Of a DNA stretch of 64,000 nucleotides, positions 50,666 through 60,865 are shown in pieces (positions within the stretch are counted from its first letter, which is position 1; the number at the start of each line of letters is the position of its first letter). This stretch comes from Helicobacter saguini (GTDB taxonomy: Bacteria > Campylobacterota > Campylobacteria > Campylobacterales > Helicobacteraceae), in NCBI RefSeq assembly GCF_000762875.2, contig NZ_JRMP02000004.1:1-64000 (forward strand). The letters are read 5' to 3'. The translations under genes and the position numbers were made by a program. A model generated the notes under the pieces. It saw only the letters and a program-made list of their open reading frames with translations. It had not been told where the DNA came from and did no database searches.

Positions 50666-52309
50666 ATGAAAAAGATTATTTTGGTGTTGGTTGTTTTTGT
50701 TGGGCTTGTTTGTGGGCTTTTTTTTATTTTTGGGGGGAAAAATAATGATGTAAAAACGCAAGATTCTAAAGCAGATTCTAATTTGGAATCTGCAAATTTA
50801 CAGAATCTAGATTCTAAAAAAGATTCTAATTTACAAGGAAGCACAGATTCTAAAAGCAATTCGCAAAATATAGAATCTAATTTACAAGAAAATTCAAAAG
50901 ATTCTAAAAATAATATGGAATCTAAAATGCAAGATTCTAAGAAAGATTCTAACAATTCAAAAATTATAGAATCTAAAACTAAAGATTCTAAAGAGTTACA
51001 GAATATAAAAGATTTTAAAGAAAAAATTATAGAATCTAATAATGCGAAAAATTTAAATTCTAAAGTAGATTCTAAAATAGATTCTAAAACTACGCAAGAT
51101 TCTAAGAAAGATTCTGAAAATTCGCAAAATATAGAATCTAACACCGCAAAAAGCAAAGATTCTAACAATTTACAGAATCTAGATTCTAAAAAAGATACAA
51201 AAATTACAGAATCTAAAACCAAAGATTCTAATCAATTACAAAAAAACCAAGATTCTAAAGAAAAAACTATAGAATCTAAAATCCAAAAGCCCCAAGTTGT
51301 AACAACCACAAAAATAAAACGAGGCGAGTTAGAAAAGCAAAGCACATTTGTAGGCACACTAAACTACAAAGAGTCCGCTAAAATCGCTTCTCAGCAATCA
51401 GGGCTAGTCTCAAAAGTGTATTTTAACGTAGGCGATAGGGTCAAAAAAGGGCAGAAATTAGTGAGTTTGAATGCGGACATTTTAACTAAAGATTTGGAGG
51501 TGAAACTCGCCAAATTGCAGGAGGCAAAGTATCAGGCGCAAAAGATTCAAAATGAGTTAGCGCGGTATAAAAACCTGCTAGACTCGCAATCTATCGCACT
51601 CCAGCAGTATGAAAACCTTGAGTTTGATTTGAAGGCAAAGGAGAGCAACATCTTGTCGCTTCAAGCCGACTATGATTTAAGCCGCGAGGAGATTAAGAAA
51701 ATGAGCATTTACTCGCCCTTTAATGGCGTAATCATCGACAAAACCATAAGTGTGGGCGAGTGGCTAAAGGTCGGCGATAGTGTCGCACTCATCGTCAATA
51801 CCGCGCAAATCGAGGTTATTGTGTATGTGCCTAGCAACATTTCGGCGTTTCTGCGGGTCGGGCAGAGTGTGCCGCTCACCATTAATGGCAAGAATTACAC
51901 AGGGCAAATTAGCGCGCTGATACCCAAAGCGGAGGTGCGTAGCAAGACTTTTCCTGTGTATATTAAGGTTGGGAATGAGGCGGGATTTTTCGATGGGATG
52001 GCGGTGGATGTGCATTTGAATACGGCTGGTAAGGCGAGTGGCTTTATCGTGCCGCGTGATAGCATTGTGAATGTGCGTGGGAAAAATGTCGTCTTTGTCG
52101 TGCGGGCTGGCACGGCGGTGGCGGTAAATGTGAATGTTTTAAGCCTGCAAGATAAAGAGGCAGTCGTTTTAGGAGCATTTTTAGAGAATGATAATGTGGT
52201 GAAAAACGGGCAAGATAGGCTAAGTGATGGCGCTAGTGTGGTAGAATCTAGCGCGGTAAAATCAAGTAATAATGCGAGTAAAAAGGACATAAAAAATAAA
52301 GGTTTATGA
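50666..52309 (+). CDS. RND-type periplasmic adaptor protein with a DSK-rich linker
   Basis: About 547 residues from the ATG at 50666. A TTG six codons upstream is a poorer choice. A membrane anchor (about 5-25) is followed by about 170 residues of almost pure DSK/ESK/DSN sequence (25 AGAWTCT motifs between 50761 and 51275 by my count), then the conserved adaptor: ASQQSGLVSKVYFNVGDRVKKGQKL (lipoyl), a coiled-coil of about 70 residues, SIYSPFNGVIIDKTISVGEWL, and beta-barrel strands to NVRGKNVVFVV. It joins the inner-membrane pump to TolC. The low-complexity linker is far longer than usual for the family. No RND pump gene follows. Confidence 0.88.
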   Translation: MKKIILVLVVFVGLVCGLFFIFGGKNNDVKTQDSKADSNLESANLQNLDSKKDSNLQGSTDSKSNSQNIESNLQENSKDSKNNMESKMQDSKKDSNNSKIIESKTKDSKELQNIKDFKEKIIESNNAKNLNSKVDSKIDSKTTQDSKKDSENSQNIESNTAKSKDSNNLQNLDSKKDTKITESKTKDSNQLQKNQDSKEKTIESKIQKPQVVTTTKIKRGELEKQSTFVGTLNYKESAKIASQQSGLVSKVYFNVGDRVKKGQKLVSLNADILTKDLEVKLAKLQEAKYQAQKIQNELARYKNLLDSQSIALQQYENLEFDLKAKESNILSLQADYDLSREEIKKMSIYSPFNGVIIDKTISVGEWLKVGDSVALIVNTAQIEVIVYVPSNISAFLRVGQSVPLTINGKNYTGQISALIPKAEVRSKTFPVYIKVGNEAGFFDGMAVDVHLNTAGKASGFIVPRDSIVNVRGKNVVFVVRAGTAVAVNVNVLSLQDKEAVVLGAFLENDNVVKNGQDRLSDGASVVESSAVKSSNNASKKDIKNKGL

Positions 52310-52366
52310 GTAGTTTAAAAATTTCTAAAAAAATTACAGAATCTAAAATAATCTAAAGGCAAAAAA

Positions 52367-52978
52367 ATGGACATTTACTGCACGATTTCATATATGCTTT
52401 TTTGCGTGGCTATCACACTTAGCGTGTTTTCTTTCCTTAAGGCTACGCATATTTTTAATGCAAGTATCGCTATAAAAGGCATAACTTGCAGCGCGATTGC
52501 CATCCTTAGCCTTATTCATTTTTTTAATCACAAGTCTTTAGCAAACCTGCTTTACACCATTTTTGATTTGCCTAGCTTTATGCTAACGCTTGTTTGCATT
52601 ATTGCGATTATTCGCAATTTTAGTGATAAATTTGAAGTGTTTATTGGCATTAAAGGAATGGTGTTTTTGTTCGTGGCGTGGGCGTTATTTGCGCTCAATA
52701 CTGTCGGGCTTTTTGACTGGTATTTTGGCTCTATTAGTTATAAGATTCTAATTATTTGCATTTTTATTGCCATTGCGTATTGCGTGGATAGAATCTGTGG
52801 GCTTTTTATGCTTGTGTGCTTTGTTTTTTGGATGATTTTTGCGCGGTATATTGATATTTATCATGCGATGTTTGACCCGCTTATATGCTGTTTTTGCTTT
52901 TTTATTCAGGGTATTCCTAGCTTTAGTGAGAAATTTCACACCACACTTTTAAAGCCAAGGGTGAAAAAAAATGCATGA
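52367..52978 (+). CDS. Hypothetical multi-pass membrane protein
   Basis: 203 residues with about six membrane helices and short loops; many Cys, Phe and Ile. It is not an RND transporter (too short, and without periplasmic loops) and I do not recognise it. It ends 8 bp into hypA (GCATGA overlapping ATGCATGA), so the two are translated together. It may be part of a membrane function in nickel or hydrogenase metabolism; that is inference from position only. Confidence 0.65.
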   Translation: MDIYCTISYMLFCVAITLSVFSFLKATHIFNASIAIKGITCSAIAILSLIHFFNHKSLANLLYTIFDLPSFMLTLVCIIAIIRNFSDKFEVFIGIKGMVFLFVAWALFALNTVGLFDWYFGSISYKILIICIFIAIAYCVDRICGLFMLVCFVFWMIFARYIDIYHAMFDPLICCFCFFIQGIPSFSEKFHTTLLKPRVKKNA

Positions 52979-53327
52979 ATACTCCGTAGTAGCCGCACTT
53001 TTAGAGACTTGTATGGAATACTTAGAATCTAATAATGCAACCGCTGTAACCAGCATAAAAATAAGCATAGGGCAAAGGGCAAATATTGATAAAACCTTGC
53101 TAGAATCTGCCTTTGATGTGCTGAAAGCGGACTTCCCGCAAATTAGCAATGCCAAAATTGATATAATTACAAAAAAATTAATGCTAACTTGCAAGGATTG
53201 CGGAGGCGAGTTTCATAATCTAAGCAATCCAACCTGCCCCTTTTGCAATGGGAAAAACACGCAAATAACGCAAGGACGCGACATTTTATTAGAAAGTTTA
53301 GAGCTAGAAATTAAGGAGAAAAAATGA
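52971..53327 (+). CDS. hypA: Hydrogenase/urease nickel chaperone HypA
   Basis: 118 residues. It begins MHEYS, where most HypA proteins have MHE followed by M or Y; His2, the nickel ligand, is kept. The Zn site has C74xxC77 and C89xxC92. It delivers Ni to hydrogenase, and in Helicobacter also to urease. It overlaps the membrane-protein gene upstream and the coiled-coil gene downstream (ATGA-type overlap), and no other hyp genes are close by. Confidence 0.93.
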   Translation: MHEYSVVAALLETCMEYLESNNATAVTSIKISIGQRANIDKTLLESAFDVLKADFPQISNAKIDIITKKLMLTCKDCGGEFHNLSNPTCPFCNGKNTQITQGRDILLESLELEIKEKK

Positions 53328-54364
53328 GAGAGGATGAGCGCGAGACCTTAGCTGATATTGTGCAAAATATCGATGAGCAAGAGATTTTTATGGAATTTAT
53401 CGCTAAGGCTGAGACGATAAAGGAGTCCTGGCAGATTGCTAAGATTTTCGAGGATAAAAAGCGTGAGTTTATGGCTAGTATCGGCGAGTATGACGCGATT
53501 ATCCGTGATAAAGAGCAAGAACTTAAAGCCATAACTAATGAGATAAATGATGCAAATATCTTGCTAAAGGATGCAAATAACGAGCTAGAAAAAATGCGTA
53601 ATGAGCTAGATTCTATGAAGCAAAAGGCGCAATTTTACAAAACAAAAATTATGCAAGCACAGCAAAGTGCGGTAAATGAGGATATGAAAGAAAGCTTCCT
53701 TTCGGGGTCATTTGAAGATTCAGCAGATTCGTCTAATATTTTGGATTTTAGCGGGATTTTACAGGAGTTTCAGCCTTTATCTAGCGTGAGTGTGCATATT
53801 AAAAATGGGGCTACTGCGATGGCAAGAGCGGCGCAAATCATATATGAGGAAGCCTTGTATGAGGTCTATAAAATGGCGGCAAAGCGGCTTTATAAGCTCA
53901 AAGATAGAATTAGTGAGCTAGAGTTGGCTAATCAAAAGCTAAGTATTGAGCTAAGAGATTTAAGCGAAGAGGATAATTTTAAGGAGAATTTACGTGGGCT
54001 AGATTCTATGGAATCTTTTGATGAAAATTATGGGGTGGAAAAGCCGCGATTGAAGGTGGTGGATTCTATGTCGCGGGGGGATTCTCGTTTGGATTCTATG
54101 TCGCGTTTAGATTCTATGGATTCTAGGGGTCGTTTAGATTCTAGGGATTCTAAGGACGAAGCGTTTGAAAAAATAAATTTTGATAAAGAACGTGAGGCAA
54201 GTTTAAATGATAGAATGAATCGCCTTGATAAAAAGAAAGAAAAAGTAGAGGAAATGTTTCAACAAATTAATGACTTTTTACAAGAAGAATCACGCAGCGA
54301 AGCCAACATCGATGACATCCGCTCCGCCATCCAAGACACAATCAAAAACATTAACAAAGGCTAG
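53324..54364 (+). CDS. Coiled-coil protein of unknown function
   Basis: 346 residues. Helical throughout, with strong heptads around 65-115 (KEQELKAITNEINDANILLK) and 185-215, and a C-terminal helix at 310-345. No membrane segment and no recognised domain. A Ser/Asp/Arg-rich linker (about 230-290) comes from AGATTCT motifs (SMSRGDSRLDSMSRLDSM). It starts within the hypA stop, so it is co-translated with hypA. It may be a structural or scaffold protein. Confidence 0.7.
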   Translation: MREDERETLADIVQNIDEQEIFMEFIAKAETIKESWQIAKIFEDKKREFMASIGEYDAIIRDKEQELKAITNEINDANILLKDANNELEKMRNELDSMKQKAQFYKTKIMQAQQSAVNEDMKESFLSGSFEDSADSSNILDFSGILQEFQPLSSVSVHIKNGATAMARAAQIIYEEALYEVYKMAAKRLYKLKDRISELELANQKLSIELRDLSEEDNFKENLRGLDSMESFDENYGVEKPRLKVVDSMSRGDSRLDSMSRLDSMDSRGRLDSRDSKDEAFEKINFDKEREASLNDRMNRLDKKKEKVEEMFQQINDFLQEESRSEANIDDIRSAIQDTIKNINKG

Positions 54365-54530
54365 TATTTTATAATCTAGATTCTATAATCCTAAAATATT
54401 TTTTTGTCCATTTAAAGATAAGTCATTTTAAGGTGCGAGAAAATATTTTAATGGAATTAGAATCTAAAAGTTATGCCATCTTTTATAAGATATGTAAAGA
54501 TGTGGGTAGATTCTATAACTTCGCGAGGAT

Positions 54531-54923
54531 TTAGGAGCGTTCGCGGAATTTTTTGTGGTTTTCGCGCTTTTCGTAAATCTCCCTGCAATTAATGCAAAAT
54601 CTCGCGTGTGGCTTGGCATTTAGCCGCTCGATGCCTATATCGCCCTCGCACATTTCACAGATTCCATACTCGCCACTCTCAAACTTTCGCAAAGAAGATT
54701 CTATCTCTTTCATCTCATTTAAATGCTGTGATACCATAGAATCTTGCACGCGGATTTGCATTTGCGTTGAGATGATGTCCGCATTATCCTGCAGTTTCAG
54801 CGTCCCCATTTCTTTCATCCCTTTTTGAATCTTGTAGCTAGCCTCTTGCAAATACTCCAAACGCCGCTCTAGCCGCACTTTTAGCTCTAATAAATCCTCA
54901 TCGCTCATTATCTCTTCTATCAT
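54531..54923 (-). CDS. DksA/TraR-family zinc-finger protein
   Basis: 130 residues. An N-terminal coiled-coil (about 8-80) leads to a four-Cys zinc finger C89xxC92 and C110xxC113, the DksA-type spacing. DksA binds the secondary channel of RNA polymerase with ppGpp; this version is shorter than E. coli DksA (151 residues) but complete in the finger. A good AAAGGAAAGC site precedes the ATG. It converges on the coiled-coil gene. Together with spoT in this window it belongs to the stringent response. Confidence 0.9.
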   Translation of the reverse strand: MIEEIMSDEDLLELKVRLERRLEYLQEASYKIQKGMKEMGTLKLQDNADIISTQMQIRVQDSMVSQHLNEMKEIESSLRKFESGEYGICEMCEGDIGIERLNAKPHARFCINCREIYEKRENHKKFRERS

Positions 54924-54935
54924 TTTGCTTTCCTT

Positions 54936-55400
54936 TTATTTGTGATATGGATGCTTATTTATAATGCTTATCGCACGATAAATCTGCTCTAATAAAACAA
55001 TTTTTGCTAAGGAATGGCTAAGAGTCAAATCGCTTAAAGATACGCAATTATGTGCCTTTAAAAGATTAGACTCAAACCCAAAAGCCCCAGCAATAAAGAA
55101 CTTTGCCCCTCCATTTTGCAAACAATGTTCAAGATTTTTAGCAAAATTTATTGAGTCATATTTCTTACCTCCTGCATCAAGTAATATAGATTTAGAATCT
55201 AAGTGCTTAGAAAAAGCCTGTGTGTAGCTAACTCTAGCAACATTAGAATCTGCCTTTTGTGCTTTGGCGACATTTTTTGTCCAAATATCTTGCACTTCCA
55301 CGCTAACATTAAATCCCTTTATAGAATCTAAATAATGTTTGCTAGATTCTAAAAACATAGAATCCGCACCCTTACTAATGGTAAATATGTGTATTTTCAT
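54936..55400 (-). CDS. rlmH: 23S rRNA (pseudouridine-1915-N3)-methyltransferase
   Basis: 154 residues from the ATG at 55400 that overlaps the last 26 bp of accD; a start 18 bp upstream is less likely. The SPOUT fold is visible in the knot GAFGFESNLLKAHNCVSLSDLTLSHSLAKIVLLEQIYRA (in part) and the C-terminal HPYHK, which is the signature end of RlmH. It methylates pseudouridine 1915 in helix 69 of 23S rRNA. The accD-rlmH arrangement is known in Helicobacter. Confidence 0.93.
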   Translation of the reverse strand: MKIHIFTISKGADSMFLESSKHYLDSIKGFNVSVEVQDIWTKNVAKAQKADSNVARVSYTQAFSKHLDSKSILLDAGGKKYDSINFAKNLEHCLQNGGAKFFIAGAFGFESNLLKAHNCVSLSDLTLSHSLAKIVLLEQIYRAISIINKHPYHK

Positions 55401-56256
55401 ACGGCAATAATAGCCCAACTAAGTCGCTCAAACTTTGTTTCAAATCTTTTCTAGCGACAATCATATCAATTAGCCCATGCTCTAGCAAAAACTCGGCTGT
55501 TTGGAATCCTTGCGGTAAATCAGCCCCGATGGTTTGCTTTATAACTCTCGCTCCTGCAAAGCCTATAATTGCGCCTGGCTCGGCAATTATAATATCTCCT
55601 AAAAAGGCGAAACTCGCTGAAACGCCGCCAAAAGTAGGGTCAGTTAGCACCGAAATAAATGGCAAATTGTTTTCACTTAGCTTTTTTAAAGCAGCAGATG
55701 TTTTTGCCATTTGCATTAGTGAAAAAGTTGATTCTTGCATTCTAGCCCCGCCACTTGTGGAAATTATGATTAAGCCTTGCTTTTTTGCTATGGCGCGATT
55801 TATTGCTCGCACAATTTTTTCACCTTCAACACTTGCAAGGCTACCGCCCATAAAAGCAAAGTCAAAGATTACAAGCTGGACTTCTTTACTATTGATTAAG
55901 GCTTCACCTGCGATAACGGCGGACTTTCGCCCTGTCTTTTCAAAGCCCTCTTCAATGCGTTTCACATAGCTTTTTTTATCCACAAAGTTAAGCGGGTCAT
56001 TTGGCTCTAAGTTCGTATCATACTCGCGAAATGTATCTTTATCACAGATTAGATTCAGTCGCTCGTTTGCGCTAATTCTAAAGTGATACCCGCACTTGCT
56101 ACACACATGGCTATTTTCCAAAATCTCTTTATTATAAATCAAAGCCCCACAACTAGGGCATTTAGTCCAGTGCTGGGCGGTGTTGTCCTTTTTAGAATCT
56201 TTACTTACTCGGCTATCTTCTCTTTTAAAATTCTTTAAGAAATCTGCAAAGCCCAT
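55375..56256 (-). CDS. accD: Acetyl-CoA carboxylase carboxyltransferase subunit beta
   Basis: 293 residues. N-terminal zinc ribbon CPSC / CSKC (about 34-56), then the carboxyltransferase crotonase-like fold with STSGGARMQES and SVLTDPTFGGVSASFA. It supplies malonyl-CoA for fatty acid synthesis with AccA, which is not in this window. The C-terminus PYENTHIYH overlaps the rlmH start. Full length. Confidence 0.95.
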   Translation of the reverse strand: MGFADFLKNFKREDSRVSKDSKKDNTAQHWTKCPSCGALIYNKEILENSHVCSKCGYHFRISANERLNLICDKDTFREYDTNLEPNDPLNFVDKKSYVKRIEEGFEKTGRKSAVIAGEALINSKEVQLVIFDFAFMGGSLASVEGEKIVRAINRAIAKKQGLIIISTSGGARMQESTFSLMQMAKTSAALKKLSENNLPFISVLTDPTFGGVSASFAFLGDIIIAEPGAIIGFAGARVIKQTIGADLPQGFQTAEFLLEHGLIDMIVARKDLKQSLSDLVGLLLPYENTHIYH

Positions 56257-56401
56257 AAATTTCCTTTTTGTCCTTTTATAAAAATTAGATTCTATATTTT
56301 ATCATTTTTTAGGGCGTTGGTAGGAATAATTTTACTTTTTATATGAAATATTTGGTTATGATAGAACTAGATTCTATATTTAATAATATTTATTGCAATT
56401 T

Positions 56402-57865
<1,464 letters not shown>

Positions 57866-57901
57866 TTAGATTCTAAGATTCTACTAAATCTTTTTTAGAA
57901 T

Positions 57902-59665
57902 CTAACTAATAAAACTATACCAATACCAAGAGGAGAATAGGGTCACAAAAATCATTCCTACGATTGTTAGGGCAAGACCGAATTTAAACATATCCATAGC
58001 TTTTACATCGCCTTGCGCAAACACGATAGCATTTGGCGGCGTAGAAATGGGTATCATAAATGAAAAACTCGCACAAATTGTGACTACAAGCATTAGCAAA
58101 ATGCGTTGATTATCCCCTAAAAAGTGGCTAGTGGCGACATCAATTATAGGCAGGACAATGGCAATCAACGCAGTCGTGCTAAGGAAACTTGTCGCAATAA
58201 CCGCGAAAATACACGCAAAAAACATAATGAGAATAAAAGGCATTCCGCGAAAAATCTCAAAAAACTTCGTAAATGCCCCGCCAAGCTCAGCCTGCGAAAA
58301 CGCCATCGCAATGCAAAATCCAGCCCCAAACAAGAAAATAATCTCATAAGGTATGCTCTTAGTATCGCTCCAGTCAAGAAAGCCGATTTTAGGAATAAAC
58401 ATCATAAGCCCAAATGCGAGTAGCACGACATTTTCATTTAGCCCCAAGCCATTATAAATAGGCTTTATAGGCGAGTTTAAAAGCAGCAAGGCAAGGAGTG
58501 CGACGATAAAAACCAAAAGCCGCTTTTGCTCACCATTAATATGTATAGATTCAAACGCGCTCAAATTCAGCTCATGCCCTTTAATGTTAAGGCTTAGAAT
58601 CTTAATCATCGCAAGCAACATCAAAATCGTAAGCGGCAACATCATAAAAATCCAAGTCGTAAAAGAGATTCCATGCAAGCCTTTGGAGCTTAAAAAGCCC
58701 AAATATATAAGGTTTGGCGGACTACCTATCGGGGTCGTAATACCGCTAATTGAAGCGCCAAAGGCAACGGCAAGTAAGAATCTTGTTTGTAAAAATTTGT
58801 CATTTGTAATGCTTAACGCCACAGGGAGCAAAAGCAGGGCAACGGTTGAGTTAGATAACGCCGTGCCAAGCACGACAGATGCCACGCCAAGACCGCTAAT
58901 TACGCCTTGCGGTGTTTTGGGGAATTTGTCAATAAAAAATTTGGCGATGATTCTATGTAAGCCGATTTTTTCAGTCGCTGCTGCTATCATAAAGCCGCCT
59001 AAAAATAGGTAAATAATGGGGTGAGCATAGTTTGAAGTAGCCGCTTTTGTGTCGAGTATGCCAAAGCTAGGGAACAAAATGATGGGCAGGAGCGAAACTA
59101 CACCCATCGGCAGGGCTTTATTAGTCCAAAGCGTGACTAAAAGGGCGATAATGCCGATAAGCACGGAAACCTTGAGACTTGCCTCAAGATAGAATCTAGC
59201 TAGTAAAAACGCGATTACACCTAGCAAAAACGCCACGCCTAAGCCTATCATAATTTTTAGCGTTTTATTTTCGTCCTTAATTTCGACGTTTTCTTTGTTT
59301 ATTTCGGTGTTTTTTTCCTCGATTTGTTCGAGTTTTTCCTCCATTTTTTGTATTTTTGCTTTGTTAGATTCTATATTTTGGGCGTTTTTTGCGATATTTT
59401 CTTTATTTTGCGTGATATTTTGAGCGTGGATATTTAGCTTTTCTTTGTTTGCTTTGATAGATTCTATATGGTGGGAAATGTCGGTATTTGCGGCATTTTC
59501 TTTAGAATCTTGTAAAATATTAGAATCTGTGTTATTAGAATCTTGCGTATTTTTAGAATCTATTTTATTAAAATCTTGTGAAATGTTGGAATCTTGCGAT
59601 GTAGATTCTATGTTATTTGAGATTGTATTATTAGAATCTTGCGTAGTTTTAGAATCTTCAGCCAT
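57902..59665 (-). CDS. DASS-family anion/sodium symporter with a long N-terminal extension
   Basis: 587 residues. Residues about 135-587 form the SLC13/DASS transporter: repeated segments IYLFLGGFMIAAATEK, GISGITTPIGSPPNLIYLGF (the SNT/NPP sodium motif) and a second ISTPPNAIVFAQG. It imports dicarboxylates or sulfate. The first 75 residues are DSN/DSK-rich, and residues about 75-130 form a coiled-coil with EEKLEQIEEKNTEINKEN heptads; both are absent from typical members. The coiled-coil may link the transporter to another protein. No operon partner. Confidence 0.88.
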   Translation of the reverse strand: MAEDSKTTQDSNNTISNNIESTSQDSNISQDFNKIDSKNTQDSNNTDSNILQDSKENAANTDISHHIESIKANKEKLNIHAQNITQNKENIAKNAQNIESNKAKIQKMEEKLEQIEEKNTEINKENVEIKDENKTLKIMIGLGVAFLLGVIAFLLARFYLEASLKVSVLIGIIALLVTLWTNKALPMGVVSLLPIILFPSFGILDTKAATSNYAHPIIYLFLGGFMIAAATEKIGLHRIIAKFFIDKFPKTPQGVISGLGVASVVLGTALSNSTVALLLLPVALSITNDKFLQTRFLLAVAFGASISGITTPIGSPPNLIYLGFLSSKGLHGISFTTWIFMMLPLTILMLLAMIKILSLNIKGHELNLSAFESIHINGEQKRLLVFIVALLALLLLNSPIKPIYNGLGLNENVVLLAFGLMMFIPKIGFLDWSDTKSIPYEIIFLFGAGFCIAMAFSQAELGGAFTKFFEIFRGMPFILIMFFACIFAVIATSFLSTTALIAIVLPIIDVATSHFLGDNQRILLMLVVTICASFSFMIPISTPPNAIVFAQGDVKAMDMFKFGLALTIVGMIFVTLFSSWYWYSFIS

Positions 59666-59768
59666 AATTTTTCCTTAAATTTTTTGTGAAATTTTAATAG
59701 AAAATTGTTAGATTTTCTAAATAGATTCTGTAAATTTTGCATATAAACTACAAATAACAATTTTATGT

Positions 59769-59774
59769 TACAAT
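59769..59774 (+). promoter_or_regulatory. Candidate -10 box for exbB
   Basis: TACAAT sits after TATGT in an AT-rich stretch, about 28 bases before the exbB ATG, with a AAAGGAT ribosome site between. This fits the extended -10, weak -35 pattern of Helicobacter vegetative promoters. Confidence 0.45.
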
Positions 59775-59801
59775 ACATTTTTTTAACACAAAAGGATTTA
59801 A

Positions 59802-60452
59802 ATGACCCAAGTGCTTAGCTTTTTTCAAACAAGTGGGCTAATTACGCTAATTGTAATTGGTTGGCTCTCGATTTATATGATTTTTACGATTTGGATTTTT
59901 ATTTATAAATGGTTCGTTATCCGCGCACTGCAAGATAGGGAAAATTACTCGCTTGAGCTGCTGCTTTCAAAGGATATTTCCGTGCCGCAAAGTGCGGTAT
60001 TTAGCCGCTCCAAAGGGCATAATATCCTGTCAAAAGAAATGCTTGCTGTCTGGAAGGCGCAGATTCTAAAAAGTGCGAGTAGCGGGCTAACTTTCCTTAG
60101 CATTGTGAGTTCGACTGCGCCTTTTATCGGGCTTTTTGGGACGGTTATGGAGATTTTGGATGCGTTTGCGCACTTAGGACAGCAGGGGCAAGCGACTTTT
60201 GAGGTCATTGCGCCCATTATTTCTAAGGCGCTCGTTGCTACTGCGTGGGGGATTTTGTGTGCGATTCCTGCGTATTCATTTTATTTAATTTTAAAGCGGA
60301 AAATTGCGGTGCTTAGCGTTTGTTTGCAAGCTGAAGTCGATATTGCGTTGTCAGCAAATGAGGCAAAAAAGGATGGTTTCAAGGAGACGCAAAATGTGTT
60401 CCAAGACCAAAAAAACGACAACTTAGTATGGGGTGGAAAAGCGAATGGATGA
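59802..60452 (+). CDS. exbB: ExbB/TolQ-family proton channel
   Basis: 216 residues. One N-terminal helix, then two C-terminal helices with the family core SSTAPFIGLFGTVMEILDAF and IISKALVATAWGILCAIPAY. Together with ExbD it uses the proton gradient to drive TonB. ExbB and TolQ cannot be told apart for certain, but the pairing with ExbD and the two TonB receptors in the window favour a TonB system. The C-terminal 30 residues are variable and polar. The stop overlaps the exbD start by 8 bp. Confidence 0.85.
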   Translation: MTQVLSFFQTSGLITLIVIGWLSIYMIFTIWIFIYKWFVIRALQDRENYSLELLLSKDISVPQSAVFSRSKGHNILSKEMLAVWKAQILKSASSGLTFLSIVSSTAPFIGLFGTVMEILDAFAHLGQQGQATFEVIAPIISKALVATAWGILCAIPAYSFYLILKRKIAVLSVCLQAEVDIALSANEAKKDGFKETQNVFQDQKNDNLVWGGKANG

Positions 60453-60837
60453 CTTAGAATTAGACGAAAAGCCCGAGCTAAATATCACGCCGCTTGTGGA
60501 TATTATGCTTGTTTTGCTGGCGATTTTAATGGTGACAACGCCGGCTATCACATACAAAGAGGATATAAATCTGCCTGATGGCTCAAAGTCCCAAAAGGCG
60601 GAGCTAAACCCTATGATGAATGTGCGGATTGACAAAAATCGCGTGATTTACATTGATAAAGATGTGTATAATTACAAGGATTTTAGGGAGAATTTTCATC
60701 TGAAATCTAGCCGCTATGATAAAAGCAAGGCGGTGTATATTTACGCTGATAAGGGGCTATTATATGGCGATGTCGTGCCGATATTTGCAGAGCTTAAAAA
60801 GGCTGGTTTTAGCAAAGTCTCACTTGGCACGCAGTAG
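60445..60837 (+). CDS. exbD: ExbD/TolR-family protein
   Basis: 130 residues from the ATG at 60445 that overlaps the exbB stop (ATGGATGA). A GTG four codons earlier is possible but less likely. One membrane helix near the N-terminus (PLVDIMLVLLAILMVTTP) carries the conserved Asp of the proton path, followed by a periplasmic domain ending in SKVSLGTQ. It is the partner of ExbB. The tonB gene is not in the window; holA follows instead. Confidence 0.88.
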   Translation: MDDLELDEKPELNITPLVDIMLVLLAILMVTTPAITYKEDINLPDGSKSQKAELNPMMNVRIDKNRVIYIDKDVYNYKDFRENFHLKSSRYDKSKAVYIYADKGLLYGDVVPIFAELKKAGFSKVSLGTQ

Positions 60838-60865
60838 GGCGAATCTAAGATTCTAAAGAGTAAAA

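Noticed and set aside
50644-51222. A 192-codon minus-strand open frame with LDSIF/LESF repeats
   Set aside because: It is the reverse reading of the DSK linker in the adaptor gene; the motif is palindromic, so it reads open in both directions.
50761-51275. Possible CRISPR or satellite array
   Set aside because: The repeated GATTCTAAA units are irregularly spaced and are coding in one frame; there is no spacer structure.
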